DNA of 44,421 nt from an uncultured Bacteroidales bacterium (GTDB taxonomy: Bacteria > Bacteroidota > Bacteroidia > Bacteroidales > P3): NCBI GenBank assembly GCA_944321885.1, contig CALUNB010000018.1:1-44421 (forward strand), written 5' to 3'. How positions within the stretch are numbered: position 1 is the first letter of the stretch; the number at the start of each line of letters is the position of its first letter. Positions 1 to 7,717 of the stretch are shown here, piece by piece. The notes under the pieces were generated by a model. The model worked only from the letters and a program-made list of their open reading frames with translations, did no database searches and was not told where the DNA came from. Made by a program: the position numbers and the translations under genes.

Positions 1-34
1 GTCAGCGTAGGCGGCCATGGCCGCCTACGCTGAC
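1..34. repeat. Perfect 34-bp palindrome at the window edge
   Basis: Positions 1-16 (GTCAGCGTAGGCGGCC) are the exact reverse complement of 19-34, around a central AT. The first base of the window is the first base of the palindrome. The right arm is in frame with the downstream coding sequence, while the left arm puts a TAG stop in that frame at 8-10. This looks like a fold-back junction at a contig end, or a natural inverted repeat at which an assembly stopped. The left arm should not be trusted as native upstream sequence. Confidence 0.9.
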
Positions 35-760
35 CCAACAAACCCCAACTTGACACAGTTCAGTTTACACTGCCTGCAGAAGCAGATTCTCACTTCCAAA
101 CTCTTGGAATCCAAAGTCAAGAACCGGAACATAAGCCTTCTGTTGGTTTCCTGCGTCTTTGTTTTGATTGTCTTGGTCCTCTTGCTGAGGAATCACAAGA
201 AAAACCTGAAGTACAAGGAACTGGAATCCAAAACCCTGCAAACCACGCTTTCCCGTGTCCAGCACCGTTCCCAGGAAGAGAAGTCGCAATTGACCCATCA
301 ATACCAAAGCGACTTGGATTCAAAGAACAGGAACTTGGCCAAAACTTCCCTGATGCTGATCCAGTTGAACGAAACCCTGGGTTTCCTCCAATCCTCGGTA
401 AAGCAATTGGACGCCTTGAACTCCTACGCGGCCTGCAAGCCCATCATCCACGAAATGGAATCGAAGCTGAGGACTTTGCACCCGACGCAACTCTGGCAGG
501 AATTCAAGCTCTATTTCGAGGATGTCCATCCCGGTTTCTTCTCGGCCATTGGCACGAAATACCCGGACCTGACCAATAACGAAACCCGTATTTGCGCGCT
601 CTTGTATCTGAACCTGAACGCCAAGGAGATTGCAGGCATCACCAACCGCTCCACCCGGACCGTGGAAACGGCCATCTACCAAATCCGCAAAAAGCTGGGT
701 ATTTCCACCGATACCAAGATCCAGGCTTTCCTGCACCAAATCGTTTCCCCGGAGGATTAG
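17..760 (+). CDS. Membrane-anchored LuxR-type transcriptional regulator, 5' partial
   Basis: The 247 visible residues hold one transmembrane helix (about 40-57), a Gln/Lys-rich coiled-coil stretch (about 60-115) and a C-terminal LuxR-type helix-turn-helix (about 185-240) with ALYLNLNAKEIAGITNRS and the recognition helix VETAIYQIRKKLGI. In Bacteroidota this arrangement is typical of proteins whose periplasmic N-terminus carries TPR repeats; that part is not visible here. The ATG at 17 lies at the centre of the edge palindrome, so it is probably not the true start and the gene probably runs upstream of the window. No receiver domain or phosphoacceptor site is present. It converges on the ATPase gene with a 62-bp gap. 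Target genes and signal cannot be read from the sequence. Confidence 0.75.
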   Translation: MAAYADPTNPNLTQFSLHCLQKQILTSKLLESKVKNRNISLLLVSCVFVLIVLVLLLRNHKKNLKYKELESKTLQTTLSRVQHRSQEEKSQLTHQYQSDLDSKNRNLAKTSLMLIQLNETLGFLQSSVKQLDALNSYAACKPIIHEMESKLRTLHPTQLWQEFKLYFEDVHPGFFSAIGTKYPDLTNNETRICALLYLNLNAKEIAGITNRSTRTVETAIYQIRKKLGISTDTKIQAFLHQIVSPED

Positions 761-822
761 AACAGGCTGTCTGATAGCGCTTTGACATAAGCCCTTCTCC
801 CAACGGCAAGGAAACCTTCCGG

Positions 823-2142
823 TTACATGTCCTGCATCGAAAGACCTTTGCAATCGGTCGAATACCCCTTGAATGCGCCTGTGGCTCGCAGGAAAACGGA
901 CACTTTGCGTTCCAATGTTTCCATGTCGATGTTAGCGGCTTTACGCTTTATCGAGAAAAACACCGCCCTGTTCTCGAATTCATTCTCTGCAACAAGGTCG
1001 ATTTCATTTTCTCCCCTGCGGTCCCACCAGCTTCCAATCCGGGTAAACATGTGCGTCTCGATGAGTACGCGCTTGAAATATCGCTCAAGCATCAGGCCGC
1101 TGAACGTTTCGTAGTCTCGTTCGATGATGGCTTTCAGCCCCGTATAGTTCTCGATTTCAAGCATGTAATTGTACTTGTAGATAAAGCGGAACCAAAATGT
1201 GAAGAAATTGTCTTCTATCGTGTAGCGTACGTTTTTGGTGCTGTTCTTTGCGAACAAGGGTTGCTTTTTGGAAAGGATTTCGTAATCCCTCTCCAATTTG
1301 GTGAGATAGCCGCCGATTTCTTTGCCGATTCTGCTTTCGATTTCCGAACGGGATGTTTTACCTTGGGCAATAGCGGACAGGATAGAAAAATAAATCCCGT
1401 AGTCCTTGCCGAATTCTTCGATGAGAACCGCTTTGCCTTCCCCGATAAAGATAGAATCAGCCTTGATGATTCGACCAATCATTTTGGCCTTGGTGTCTGC
1501 CTTCGTATCCATAAGCAGCTGGACATACTTTGCCACACCGCCCGTGAACGAATAGAGAGCCAGCAAGTCTTCAGGCGTATAATCCGGGTTATATTCCGAC
1601 AAGATTTCCTTCAAAGTGGCCATAGGAAAGGCACGTATCGTCATGAAGCGAGTCTGGCGGTTGTACAAAGGTTCTTTCTTGTCCCTGAATATCTTGCTCA
1701 TCATGGAGTAAATGGAACCACAGACAATAAGGTTGATGTGGGCTGTAGAGCTGTATAAGTCCCAAATACGTTGCATGTCGCTGAAAACCGATTTGTTCAC
1801 ACGGAAAAATTCATGGAATTCATCTATAAAGAGCGTGATCGGATGTTCTGCGGAGAGTTTCAACAGATATTCGAACACCTCGGCAAAGTGTTCGGTTCTC
1901 CCCATGATTGGAATCCCCAACTTGTTTTCGATTTCAAGCCGGAAATCTTCGCACAATTCCGCTTCGGCTTTACGGGCAACGAAAAAATAGAGCATCGGCT
2001 CCTCCTCGTACGCTTTCCTTACGAGCGAAGTTTTTCCAATGCGACGGCGGCCTGTGACCACCGTGAATTGGGCGTTGCTCTTAGCCAAATCGCGGATTTC
2101 CCGCAAGGATGCTATTTCCCCCGTCCTTCCAAAGAATCGCAT
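823..2142 (-). CDS. AAA ATPase with C-terminal DUF234 (nuclease-like) domain
   Basis: The 439-residue protein starts MRFFGR. It has a Walker A at about 31-39 (GRRRIGKTS), a Walker B at about 103-108 (TLFIDE), and a C-terminal region containing WWDRRGENEIDLVA. This matches the archaeal-type ATPase_2/DUF234 family, common in Bacteroidota, often duplicated and of unclear role. The C-terminal domain normally resembles a PDDEXK nuclease with an E-x-K motif. Here the expected segment reads FFSIKRK, with Ser in place of Glu, so catalysis by that domain is doubtful. An upstream in-frame extension to 2193 would be encoded by a 15-bp tandem duplication and is rejected as the start. A near-consensus promoter lies at 2196-2226. 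Confidence 0.85.
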   Translation of the reverse strand: MRFFGRTGEIASLREIRDLAKSNAQFTVVTGRRRIGKTSLVRKAYEEEPMLYFFVARKAEAELCEDFRLEIENKLGIPIMGRTEHFAEVFEYLLKLSAEHPITLFIDEFHEFFRVNKSVFSDMQRIWDLYSSTAHINLIVCGSIYSMMSKIFRDKKEPLYNRQTRFMTIRAFPMATLKEILSEYNPDYTPEDLLALYSFTGGVAKYVQLLMDTKADTKAKMIGRIIKADSIFIGEGKAVLIEEFGKDYGIYFSILSAIAQGKTSRSEIESRIGKEIGGYLTKLERDYEILSKKQPLFAKNSTKNVRYTIEDNFFTFWFRFIYKYNYMLEIENYTGLKAIIERDYETFSGLMLERYFKRVLIETHMFTRIGSWWDRRGENEIDLVAENEFENRAVFFSIKRKAANIDMETLERKVSVFLRATGAFKGYSTDCKGLSMQDM

Positions 2143-2158
2143 AGCATGATAAATTATT

Positions 2159-2188
2159 CCGAAACGGCCATTTCCGAAACAGCCATTT
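2159..2188. repeat. 15-bp tandem duplication in the ATPase leader
   Basis: Two adjacent 15-bp copies (CCGAAACGGCCATTT, then CCGAAACAGCCATTT) differ by one base. They lie between the predicted promoter and the ATG of the ATPase gene, so they fall in its untranslated leader. Confidence 0.85.
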
Positions 2189-2195
2189 CCCATCG

Positions 2196-2226
2196 CAAAG
2201 GTAATGCTGATTCCAAGAATTGCAAA
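2196..2226 (-). promoter_or_regulatory. Bacteroidota-type promoter of the ATPase gene
   Basis: Reading the minus strand there is TTTG (2226-2223), a spacer of exactly 19 bp, then TACCTTTG (2203-2196). This matches the -33/-7 consensus TTTG-N19-21-TAnnTTTG. Transcription would begin near 2189, giving a leader of about 47 nt that contains the tandem duplication. Confidence 0.65.
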
Positions 2227-2228
2227 AT

Positions 2229-2258
2229 CACCCGACTCTTCTTCACCCGACTCTTCTT
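2229..2258. repeat. Second, perfect 15-bp tandem duplication
   Basis: CACCCGACTCTTCTT occurs twice in direct succession with no mismatch, just upstream of the predicted -33 element of the ATPase promoter. The unit length equals that of the duplication at 2159-2188, but the sequence is unrelated. The rest of the 380-bp gap up to the LRR gene holds only the hairpin at 2465-2507. Confidence 0.85.
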
Positions 2259-2464
2259 CTAACTATTTTTTAAACAAACTCTACCAAAGACGAACCGGGT
2301 TCGTCGGAGGGCCATCCCCATGACCACCATGCCACGACCCCGGATTGTGGAAACCAACGGGAGCAGCCCACCTCCTGTGATTCACAGTCCGGCAAACCGC
2401 CCCCTTAACGTATTAAAACAACCAAAACCTTTCAGGTTCTAGACCGGTAAAGACAGCAACTTAA

Positions 2465-2507
2465 GGCAGACCGGACTCGACCCCAAAAGTCCAAAATCCG
2501 GTCTGCC
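2465..2507 (-). terminator. Hairpin downstream of the LRR gene
   Basis: Perfect 11-bp inverted repeat GGCAGACCGGA (2465-2475) and TCCGGTCTGCC (2497-2507) with a 21-nt loop, 15 bp past the stop of the minus-strand LRR gene. The bases after the stem on that strand are only moderately T-rich, so it is terminator-like rather than a textbook intrinsic terminator. Confidence 0.55.
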
Positions 2508-2522
2508 CCCAGCCGCCCCGGT

Positions 2523-3980
2523 TTATCTTACAAAGACCTTGTAGGTTGCCGTGCCGACCCTGACAAGATAGACCCCTTGGCAAGGCACGGGTACAACGTA
2601 CGAGGATTCGCCTCCTTGGACATCGAAGAAAACTTCCCGGCCCATCACGTCATACACACCCACACTGCTTCCGGACACGTTTTCAATTCGGAGCATCCCG
2701 TCACGAGCATAAACCCGGACATCCTGAGCCTGTACATCGCCTTCCGTAGCCGATTCTTTTGCAAACTCAACCATGATGCGTACATCCGATTCCACATCCA
2801 CCCAATACGGGTTTTCCGTGCTTCCATTGCTCCACTTCACGAAAACATAACCCGTAGCCGGAACCGCCCGTAACTGGGCCCGCATATCGGCACAATCCGG
2901 AGCCTGTTCCACGACCACGCTCCCCATCGTCGTATCGTTCACCGAGATTTCCAAGGTATAGAACAAGGAATCCTGGATTTGAACCTCGCTCCAGACCGCC
3001 GCATCCCGATAGGCTTCCAGGCTACCGCAAGGTACGGTGACAAGCAGGTTTTCGTTCACCCCATTAAAAGCATTGTCGCCCAACACAGGAGGTTCCGGAG
3101 CCCTGCAAACGATATCCGTCAAGCTCGTATCCTTGAAAAACATCGTCATCCCCATGGTCCGCAAACTGGAAGGGAGTTCCAAGGTCTTCAAATTCGACAT
3201 CAAGGCAAAGGCCCTTTCCCCTATGCACACTACCGAGTCTGGAACTTTCAAGTTTGTCACAGCCCCGCAATTCATGAACGCCTGCTGGTCTATCGTATCC
3301 ACCGAAGAAGGAATTTCCAAGGATTTCAAAGAAGAGCATTCAGCCAGCATCCTTATGGAAATATATTTCAAGGAATCCGGCAAGCTTATCGTTTCCAAAG
3401 ACGAACATCCCGAAAAAGCATTATCTCCCATGTATTGCACATTATCTGGCACAACCACTTCTTTCAATGCCTTACAATAGGAAAAGGCATTGTTCTCCAA
3501 TCGTGTCACACTTTCAGGTATATCCAAGGCCAACAATCCTTGGCAATTGTCGAATGCCTCTTGAGGAATAAGAGTCAAAGCCTCGGACAATTTGACCTCC
3601 TCCAGACTCCGACTGTTTGAAAAAGCTTTGATTCCCAACGAGACCACCGTATTAGGCATACTCAAAGAAGTTATCGAACACTCCGCAAAAGCCTCTTCCT
3701 TGATGTGTTTTGTTCCTTCAGGTAAATTCACTTCCCCAGTCTTAGCTCTTGGACAAAGCAAAACAGAATCATAACCTTTTGTGAAAAGAATTCCATCGTG
3801 AGAAGCATAGTGTTCATTAGCCTCATCCACAGTAATATCCGTCAGGTTATCACACCTATCCACGATATCCATTCCCACATGCTCCACCAAAGGAGGAATA
3901 CGAAGGTCGCTTATCCCTGTCCATGCAAACACCATATCTCCCAAATATTTCAAACTTTCCGGCAAAATAATTTCTTCCAA
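2523..3980 (-). CDS. BspA-type leucine-rich-repeat protein with T9SS tail, 5'-truncated
   Basis: About 485 residues are visible. Residues 1-310 are repeated LRR_5/BspA-type units (for example LEEVKLSEALTLIPQEAFDNC). An FxxWSNGSTENPY Listeria-Bacteroides-like repeat follows at about 380, and the protein ends in a T9SS type A sorting domain (VYDVMGREV...GVYLVRV...KVFVR). Such proteins are secreted surface proteins. No signal peptide is present. The only start near 3980 is a TTG, and LRR-like coding continues in frame upstream without any ATG until a stop at about 4066, running into a small hairpin at 4046-4065. The gene has therefore lost its 5' end. It is likely non-functional as a secreted protein unless an unusual start is used. 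Confidence 0.7.
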   Translation of the reverse strand: MEEIILPESLKYLGDMVFAWTGISDLRIPPLVEHVGMDIVDRCDNLTDITVDEANEHYASHDGILFTKGYDSVLLCPRAKTGEVNLPEGTKHIKEEAFAECSITSLSMPNTVVSLGIKAFSNSRSLEEVKLSEALTLIPQEAFDNCQGLLALDIPESVTRLENNAFSYCKALKEVVVPDNVQYMGDNAFSGCSSLETISLPDSLKYISIRMLAECSSLKSLEIPSSVDTIDQQAFMNCGAVTNLKVPDSVVCIGERAFALMSNLKTLELPSSLRTMGMTMFFKDTSLTDIVCRAPEPPVLGDNAFNGVNENLLVTVPCGSLEAYRDAAVWSEVQIQDSLFYTLEISVNDTTMGSVVVEQAPDCADMRAQLRAVPATGYVFVKWSNGSTENPYWVDVESDVRIMVEFAKESATEGDVQAQDVRVYARDGMLRIENVSGSSVGVYDVMGREVFFDVQGGESSYVVPVPCQGVYLVRVGTATYKVFVR

Positions 3981-4045
3981 TGTTCGGAATTCAGAACAAG
4001 AAATCCTATTTCCAACGTACTCTAATTTTACGGGAACGCGAAAAA

Positions 4046-4065
4046 CGTAGTACGGGCATACTACG
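4046..4065. repeat. Small hairpin at the broken 5' end of the LRR gene
   Basis: CGTAGTA and TACTACG flank a 6-base loop. It lies where the LRR reading frame loses similarity to its family. Its flanks (GAACG to the left, TGTCAGAG to the right) loosely resemble the core of the repeat element at 29651-29773. That resemblance is suggestive only. Confidence 0.5.
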
Positions 4066-4208
4066 TGTCAGAGCTATTTCAAATTGGGGAACAAAGTTTT
4101 GTAAAGAAAATAAAAGATTATTTCAAGCAAGAATAACGTAGTCTCTAAGGCAAGGATATTTCCAGGATTTGATCTCGCCCCCTCCTTTTCAACCAAAGGG
4201 AAGCTGCT

Positions 4209-4271
4209 CCCCTTGGGACGGCAAAGGTATCCCGGCAAAAGCCAAGAAACACCCCCCGCCGTCCCAAGGGG
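4209..4271 (-). terminator. Strong hairpin downstream of the porin gene
   Basis: Perfect 14-bp inverted repeat: CCCCTTGGGACGGC at 4209-4222 and its reverse complement at 4258-4271, with a 35-nt loop. It lies 18 bp past the stop of the minus-strand porin gene. There is no clear T-run after the stem, so it may stabilise the mRNA 3' end or assist termination. Confidence 0.5.
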
Positions 4272-4288
4272 CAAAGGCTTACCGTTTC

Positions 4289-5785
4289 TTAGAAACGGAA
4301 GCCCAAAGAGAGGGTATAAATGTATTTTCCCAATTTCACCGTTGCCGGGTGCACCAAAGGTGTCCCGGATTCGTTGACCATGTAATAGAAATCGTCGGTG
4401 CGCTTCCCAAGGTCGGCCATGAACCCGAAATCGAGGTTCCAAGCCCCCAAGGTGAGCCCGATACCGGCTGTGGCGGTATGGTTATACCATGAATCGCGCA
4501 AAGCCTCGTTGGTATAAGGACAAGACTGCCAGATATAGCCCGCACGGATACTCAGGATATTGAATTTCCATTCCGTCCCCACACGGACCACGCCCGAAAG
4601 CCGGTAATTCTCGTCCAGGACGGACTGCAAATCACTTTCATAATCCAAATCCCCCACATCCAGACGCATCGTCCGGTAGTCGGTCAGTTCCCCTTCGATG
4701 GCCACGGCCCCGAAATTCTTAATCAGGAAGCCGAAGCTCAGGATTCCTTTCATCGGGGTGATGACCTCGTAACTATCCGTGTACCCATAGCTGGCCGCAT
4801 TGGGCAGATACGAATCCCCGTACCAACGTGCCATTTCGGTATTGAGGGAGACCGTGGTATTTTCACGCAACCAATAATGGGTAGGCGTATGGAAAGCCAC
4901 GCCCACGCGGAAGAAATGCACCGGTTTGTAAATCAAACCCAACTTCAGATTAATACCGGAACCACTCACATCCATGTCTTGCTGGTACTCGTAAGAACGG
5001 AAGCTGTAGTCCAGCACGCCGGAATTCCCAGCATCGGTCTCGCTCACCACCGATTCTTGGGAATAGTTGACAATCGGGACACCCAAAGTAGCTCCGAAAT
5101 ACAACTTGTCGCGCCAATTACCCCCGAAACTGAACACCATTTCGGTGATGTTGCCCCGCTCGCGCAAGATATGGCGTTGCTCCAAACCCTTGCCCAAAAA
5201 CGTTCCGTACAAAAAGTTGACCGTATCCGTGTAGTCCAGCAACCCGGTTTGATAGGCCAGGTTCCCCATATGGGCTGTGTTCTGGTCCGACAAACCGAAG
5301 TCGTAACCCGAACTCGAACCCGCCACATATTCCATATAGGAAGACTCCGTATTGATACCCCTGGAATAGACATTATTATTGAAGTCCTTGAGCCGGTTGG
5401 CACCAAAAGCCGCATGGAACTTCCAAGCCCGCTCCGGGTAATTGGAATTGAAACAAAAGACCCCGCCCCCCTGCGGCATCAAACCACGGGAACCGTCGAT
5501 AGAATTGTTGTCCCCGTAATACTCCGAAGAAGCATTCTGGGACAGCCATCCGCCCGTGAGCGAGATTTCATGCCGGGTATAGAAACCGATACCTGCCGGG
5601 TTTGTACTCAAGGCCGTGAAATTGGCCCCCAAGGCACCGAAGGCACCGCCCATGGCGTTGAACCGGGCCGTTCCTATGGGATTGAGCATCGAATAACGCA
5701 ACAAATCGGCATCGTTCTGTGCCTTTCCTTCCCCTACAAAACCTCCCAACAAAAGCAGGCATGCCGCTATTTTTATCTTTTTCAT
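4289..5785 (-). CDS. FadL/OmpP1-like outer-membrane beta-barrel protein
   Basis: The 498-residue protein starts MKKIKIAACLLLLGG with a clear signal peptide ending near GEGKAQ. The conserved N-terminal segment SMLNPIGTARFNAMGGAFGA...STNPAGIGFY is characteristic of the OmpP1/FadL/TodX family, and alternating aromatic beta-strand patterns continue to a C-terminal Phe (SLGFRF). Members are outer-membrane channels for hydrophobic substrates. Bacteroidota paralogues are often annotated as hemin receptors without direct evidence. The ATG at 5785 is preferred over the in-frame TTG two codons upstream. The gene follows the Tyr-rich lipoprotein gene by 114 bp on the same strand. Substrate unknown. Confidence 0.85.
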   Translation of the reverse strand: MKKIKIAACLLLLGGFVGEGKAQNDADLLRYSMLNPIGTARFNAMGGAFGALGANFTALSTNPAGIGFYTRHEISLTGGWLSQNASSEYYGDNNSIDGSRGLMPQGGGVFCFNSNYPERAWKFHAAFGANRLKDFNNNVYSRGINTESSYMEYVAGSSSGYDFGLSDQNTAHMGNLAYQTGLLDYTDTVNFLYGTFLGKGLEQRHILRERGNITEMVFSFGGNWRDKLYFGATLGVPIVNYSQESVVSETDAGNSGVLDYSFRSYEYQQDMDVSGSGINLKLGLIYKPVHFFRVGVAFHTPTHYWLRENTTVSLNTEMARWYGDSYLPNAASYGYTDSYEVITPMKGILSFGFLIKNFGAVAIEGELTDYRTMRLDVGDLDYESDLQSVLDENYRLSGVVRVGTEWKFNILSIRAGYIWQSCPYTNEALRDSWYNHTATAGIGLTLGAWNLDFGFMADLGKRTDDFYYMVNESGTPLVHPATVKLGKYIYTLSLGFRF

Positions 5786-5899
5786 ATCCAATATTCTTTA
5801 TCGTTTGTATCCCCAAAACCGGAACTCCCTTCCGGCCTTTCGTCCAGGACCGGACCAAGAATCCTCCCTGTCCCGAATCCAGTCCTAAACCCTTGGCAC

Positions 5900-7516
5900 T
5901 TATCTTGTCCGACGGGTCGTGGTGGTCGTAGTGGTTGAACGCGAAGGTGAAGCCGTGCTTGTACTGCGCGATACGGAAGAAGATCTTGCCGGTGTGTACG
6001 AGCGGGTGTTCGTGCTACGCGAGGGGCTATACGTCCGAAGCGGTGCGGAGGAAGAGGACCGGGAAGTCCCGCGCGGTGAAACATAGCTGTTCCGCGTGCT
6101 GTTATTATACTGCGGACTCACATACGAGGAACTGCTCCGGCTCCTGTTGTACACCGGACTATTGTACGGACGGGGGCTTTGGTATGTGGAACGCGTACGG
6201 GTGGACTGGGACTGTCCCGAAGTCCGTTGCTGCGAAGATTGCACCTGCCTGGAAGACTGGGTGGATTGTACCGGCCGCCGCGTCGGCGTGGACGGGTTGG
6301 AAGGACGGGAAGGCGTAGAAGGTCTTACCACGGCCGAACCGGAAACCCGCTGGGATGCCGAAGAGGAAGATTCCCGGACCGCCGTCCCGGAAGCCCGGCG
6401 GGCAGAACCGGAAGAAGTCCCGACCTGCGAAGTCACGTTCACGGTCTTGGCTGAAAGACGGCCGGAAACCGCATCCATCATGGCCGAGGGTTGCGAAGAC
6501 CGGACAGTCCGGTTCGCGGAAGCTTGTGTACGACCCGGTGCGGCAGAGGCAGAAGAGGAAGAAGACGAAGCAAGACCGGAAGCCGCTTGGGATACCTCGA
6601 CCCTCCGTGTAACCCGGTTTCCCGAGGACGCATTGTTTCCCTGTGCCTGGACGGCAACACCCGAAGAACTTACAGCCTGCTCATAACGTTCGGCGAAGGT
6701 GGCCCGCCTCAAAGGAGCCGAAGAAACGCTTCCCGAAGAACCCGGAGAGGCGCTTCCTCCAGAAGAAGTACGCACGACAGGCCGTGTCATCGAGCTCCCG
6801 CCCATCCTTCTTCCGTAATAACTCTGCGTGTACGTGTTGTGGTCGTAGGGATTATAGCAATAATCGTAACAATGTTCATGCCAATGTCCGGCCCAGTATC
6901 CATCCCAGAAACCGTCATGGTAGCCCCAGGAATAGGAAGGCCATCCCCAGCCACTCCAACCGTAGTAACCGCCCCAGCCCAGGCCGAACGACCAGCCGCC
7001 CAAGCCGAAGCCCAAATACCAACCCGGACGGTAATAATAAGAATAGGAAGGATACCACCAATTGTAACCCAAATAAATGCTGGTACCGTAATAATAAGGG
7101 TCGGGGTCGTACCAATAATAGTTGGTATAATAATCGGAATAATAGTCATCGCTCAGGTACTCTTCCCCGTGGAAGCGTTTCAAACGCGAAGAATACTCGT
7201 AATCGTAGTAGTCATCGTAATTGAAAGTGTCGGCGGCATACTCGTCCTGAACATATTCATCGGCATAATAATCATCCGCATAGGTTGCATCGTAGCCGTT
7301 TTCCGCTTCCCAGCGCTGCAGCTTCTGCTCGTATTCCTCCTGCCGGGTGGGAACCGTGCCGTAAACATCATCGGCGGCCACCATGAACGTGGTGCCGCAA
7401 GAAGAAGCGACAAAAGCCAGGCCGGCGGGTACCGACAATAAAAGAACTTGACGGAAAAGGTTCCCGCATTTCAGAAGCCGCAAGGATTCCCATTGGATTT
7501 TGCACTTTCGTTTCAT
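5900..7516 (-). CDS. Tyr/Trp/Gly-rich low-complexity lipoprotein
   Basis: The 538-residue protein belongs to no family I can name. An N-terminal hydrophobic segment ends in the lipobox VASSC (Cys40). Residues about 60-130 are acidic and Tyr-rich with repeated DDYYADEY-type units. Residues about 130-215 are extremely Tyr/Trp/Gly-rich. A His/Cys cluster HWHEHCYDYC follows, then about 300 residues of Ser/Thr/Arg/Pro low complexity ending TTTTTTRRTR. Position 7516 is chosen as start because the ATG has a perfect AGGAGGT four bases upstream and the signal sequence follows. The open frame continues antisense through proS, but that extension is a shadow. The composition suggests a surface-exposed, possibly self-associating or metal-binding protein; this is inference only. 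Confidence 0.75.
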   Translation of the reverse strand: MKRKCKIQWESLRLLKCGNLFRQVLLLSVPAGLAFVASSCGTTFMVAADDVYGTVPTRQEEYEQKLQRWEAENGYDATYADDYYADEYVQDEYAADTFNYDDYYDYEYSSRLKRFHGEEYLSDDYYSDYYTNYYWYDPDPYYYGTSIYLGYNWWYPSYSYYYRPGWYLGFGLGGWSFGLGWGGYYGWSGWGWPSYSWGYHDGFWDGYWAGHWHEHCYDYCYNPYDHNTYTQSYYGRRMGGSSMTRPVVRTSSGGSASPGSSGSVSSAPLRRATFAERYEQAVSSSGVAVQAQGNNASSGNRVTRRVEVSQAASGLASSSSSSASAAPGRTQASANRTVRSSQPSAMMDAVSGRLSAKTVNVTSQVGTSSGSARRASGTAVRESSSSASQRVSGSAVVRPSTPSRPSNPSTPTRRPVQSTQSSRQVQSSQQRTSGQSQSTRTRSTYQSPRPYNSPVYNRSRSSSSYVSPQYNNSTRNSYVSPRGTSRSSSSAPLRTYSPSRSTNTRSYTPARSSSVSRSTSTASPSRSTTTTTTTRRTR

Positions 7517-7520
7517 CTTG

Positions 7521-7527
7521 ACCTCCT
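7521..7527 (-). promoter_or_regulatory. Consensus Shine-Dalgarno of the Tyr-rich lipoprotein gene
   Basis: AGGAGGT on the minus strand, four bases from the ATG at 7516. Bacteroidota genes seldom use a Shine-Dalgarno sequence, and most starts in this window lack one. This fixes the start codon and suggests unusually efficient initiation, or a different evolutionary origin of the gene. Confidence 0.7.
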
Positions 7528-7717
7528 TTTGTTTTTGCCCGTCCCGCCTATAGGTTCCGAGCATACGTATTTTTAGCGTAATTTTGCAATTTCTTGGCTT
7601 TTCGCTCCGCCGTCCACTCCAAGGACGGCACAGAGGGTTTTCCCAAAGGTTCCTCCGGACGAAGCGGAACAGAGCCGGGGGTAATTTATTGCAATAATCA
7701 TACCAAAGTACATAAAA

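Noticed and set aside
4877..5938. 353-codon plus-strand ORF
   Set aside because: Antisense to the FadL-like porin, which has a signal peptide and conserved family start; shadow ORF.
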